This document shows, piece after piece, positions 13,275 to 14,410 of a stretch of DNA of 14,410 nucleotides (positions are counted from its first letter, which is position 1; every line of letters starts with the position of its first letter). Where the stretch lies: the NCBI GenBank assembly GCA_002397275.1, contig DHAA01000019.1:1-14410 (forward strand), in the 5' to 3' direction. Under the pieces are notes generated by a model. That model ran no database searches, had not been told where the DNA came from, and saw only the letters and a list, made by a program, of their open reading frames with translations. This DNA is from Thermacetogenium sp. UBA4966. GTDB lineage: Bacteria; Bacillota; DSM-12270; Thermacetogeniales; Thermacetogeniaceae. A program made the position numbers and the translations under genes.

Positions 13275-13419
13275 ATATGTTTGAGGTCCATAATACTTAC
13301 GAGAGACTGGTCCATGAGAACGATAGTCTATGTATGCAGAGCAGGCAGATTGTTCAAAAACCCAGTATTTAAGCAGATTCCGCGGCATTGTAAAGCATGG
13401 CGTGATATAATTTGAGCAT

Positions 13420-13456
13420 AAAAATCGCTACTCCAGTGATCGAGGCAGCGATTTTT
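13420..13456. terminator. Bidirectional terminator between convergent genes
   Basis: AAAAATCGCT (13420-13429) and AGCGATTTTT (13447-13456) form a perfect 10-bp stem around a 17-base loop, with an A run on one side and a T run on the other. It lies between the DUF4446 gene (plus) and the DUF4143 gene (minus) and can serve both strands. Confidence 0.8.
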
Positions 13457-13470
13457 AAGTCATTTCCGGA

Positions 13471-14391
13471 TTACAGCAGGTTGCAGGGGATGAAGCAGTT
13501 TTGGGAATCAATCGGAATGACTTCCTCGCACAGGCAGATGATACCGCCCCAGCCTCTTTCAATAGTCGTTTTATCCAGTACGCTGAACTTTTTGACTTCT
13601 CTGCGGTCGGGATTTGCCGACTTCTTGATTTCAAACGGATGAATGAGGCTCCCTTCCTCCACAAAAACATCGATCTCTTTCGCGTTTGAATCGCGGAAAT
13701 AGCTCATGTTCACCTTTACTTTGGAATATGCGTAGCTTTTGAGCATCTCGATCACCACAAAGTTTTCAAAGTAGCGGCCGCTTGCGGCTCCGTTCATCAG
13801 CGTTTCAGGGGTAAGCCATCTGGAAAGGTGTGCGCAGAGCCCCGTATCGCAGAAATACAGCTTCGGCGTTTTGGTCAGCCGCCTCAACTCATTGTTGGCG
13901 TATGGCCTGAGAAGACAGACGATCCCCAGGCCTTCCAGCAGCCGCAGCCATTCTTTTGCGGTAGGCTGTGAAATATCCGCCGCGTCCGCAAGCGTTTTGT
14001 AATTCAATTGTTCGGAAACAAGCGCCGCGCAAGCAGTCAGGAACCTTCCGAAACGCTGGGAATCCGTAATGCCGCCAAGCGCCGCGACATCGCGCATCAG
14101 ATAGGTGTCGATATATGCGTTGTAATACTCCTGCCGCTGCTCGGCGTCGGCATGGACAACCTGCGGCATACCGCCCCTCCAGATGTGTTCAAACACGCTG
14201 ACCACATCGTTTTTGGCGGCTTGCGCCTGCCTTTCAAGCAAGCACGGCAACGAAAAATCCAGATCATTCTCAAACTCCGTGCCGTCCTTCTCATTCTTCG
14301 AGAGGCTGTACAGTTCCGGAATGCCGATCCTGCCGGCCAGTGTTTCGCGGATGTTTTTCATCATGGAGTAATATTGGGAGCCGGTCAGGGG
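13471..14391 (-). pseudogene. AAA/DUF4143 ATPase, 5'-truncated
   Basis: The C-terminal two thirds of an AAA_14-DUF4143 protein are present: LTGSQYYSMMKNIRETLAGR, GGMPQVV, YIDTYLMRDVAAL, a winged-helix segment and KLYFCDTGLCAHL. A nuclease-like KEIDVFV...FEIKKS segment follows, and the end IPCNLL is intact. An intact member is about 400 residues with Walker A and B before LTGSQ. Here two TAA codons (14401-14406) stand in frame just before PLTGSQ, and homology stops at about 14390. The ATP-binding core is therefore missing or disconnected. The first ATG (14364) is internal to the family sequence. Such genes are frequent in accessory DNA and their role is unclear. The rest lies beyond the window, so an insertion at this point cannot be excluded. 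Confidence 0.75.
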
Positions 14392-14410
14392 TGTAGATAT
14401 TTATTATTGG

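Overview
The window is the replication-origin-proximal region of a Gram-positive (Firmicutes) chromosome. Three things point there: the conserved gene order dnaA / rpmH-rnpA-yidD-yidC-jag-mnmE-rsmG-noc-parA-parB, the presence of a Noc-type ParB paralogue, and a DUF4446 gene after parB. Gene content and protein sequences suggest class Clostridia, perhaps a Peptococcaceae-like anaerobe. That placement is inference; no rRNA gene is present to confirm it.

Layout. Positions 1-1019 hold the 5' two thirds of dnaA on the minus strand. Positions 1020-1230 are a compact divergent dnaA/rpmH intergenic region with DnaA-box-like 9-mers, an AT-rich stretch and two facing promoters. Positions 1231-3407 are an rpmH-rnpA-yidD-yidC-jag operon ending at a strong intrinsic terminator (3435-3460). 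Positions 3518-6649 carry mnmE, rsmG and noc. mnmG, which normally lies between mnmE and rsmG, is absent here. Positions 6650-9498 interrupt the usual noc-parA linkage. They hold a degraded IS3-type transposase fragment, an intact metallo-beta-lactamase-fold gene, several dispersed hairpin or repeat sequences and an isolated parS palindrome. Positions 9499-11227 are parA-parB, with a second parS inside the parA 5' coding sequence. Positions 11228-13214 hold a tRNA-Cys-derived fragment flanked by two copies of the parB 3' end, a 4-oxalocrotonate-tautomerase-like gene, a solitary DNA methyltransferase and a DUF4446 membrane protein. Positions 13420-14391 are a convergent terminator and a 5'-truncated AAA/DUF4143 gene on the minus strand.

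How the parts work together. DnaA and its boxes initiate replication. ParA, ParB and two parS sites segregate the origins. Noc, with one exact copy of the published Noc-binding palindrome inside its own gene, couples nucleoid position to division. RpmH, RnpA, YidD and YidC make and insert proteins, and Jag/KhpB is an RNA-binding partner. MnmE and RsmG modify tRNA and 16S rRNA.

Most notable oddities: rnpA has no canonical start codon covering its conserved N-terminus; a tRNA-Cys piece sits inside a duplication of the parB 3' end; the noc-parA gap is a repeat-rich insertion; mnmG is missing from its usual slot; and an apparently solitary methyltransferase lies beside parAB. I did not find a clear new multi-gene system. 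The best candidates for something undescribed are the tRNA/parB junction and the structured repeats between noc and parA.
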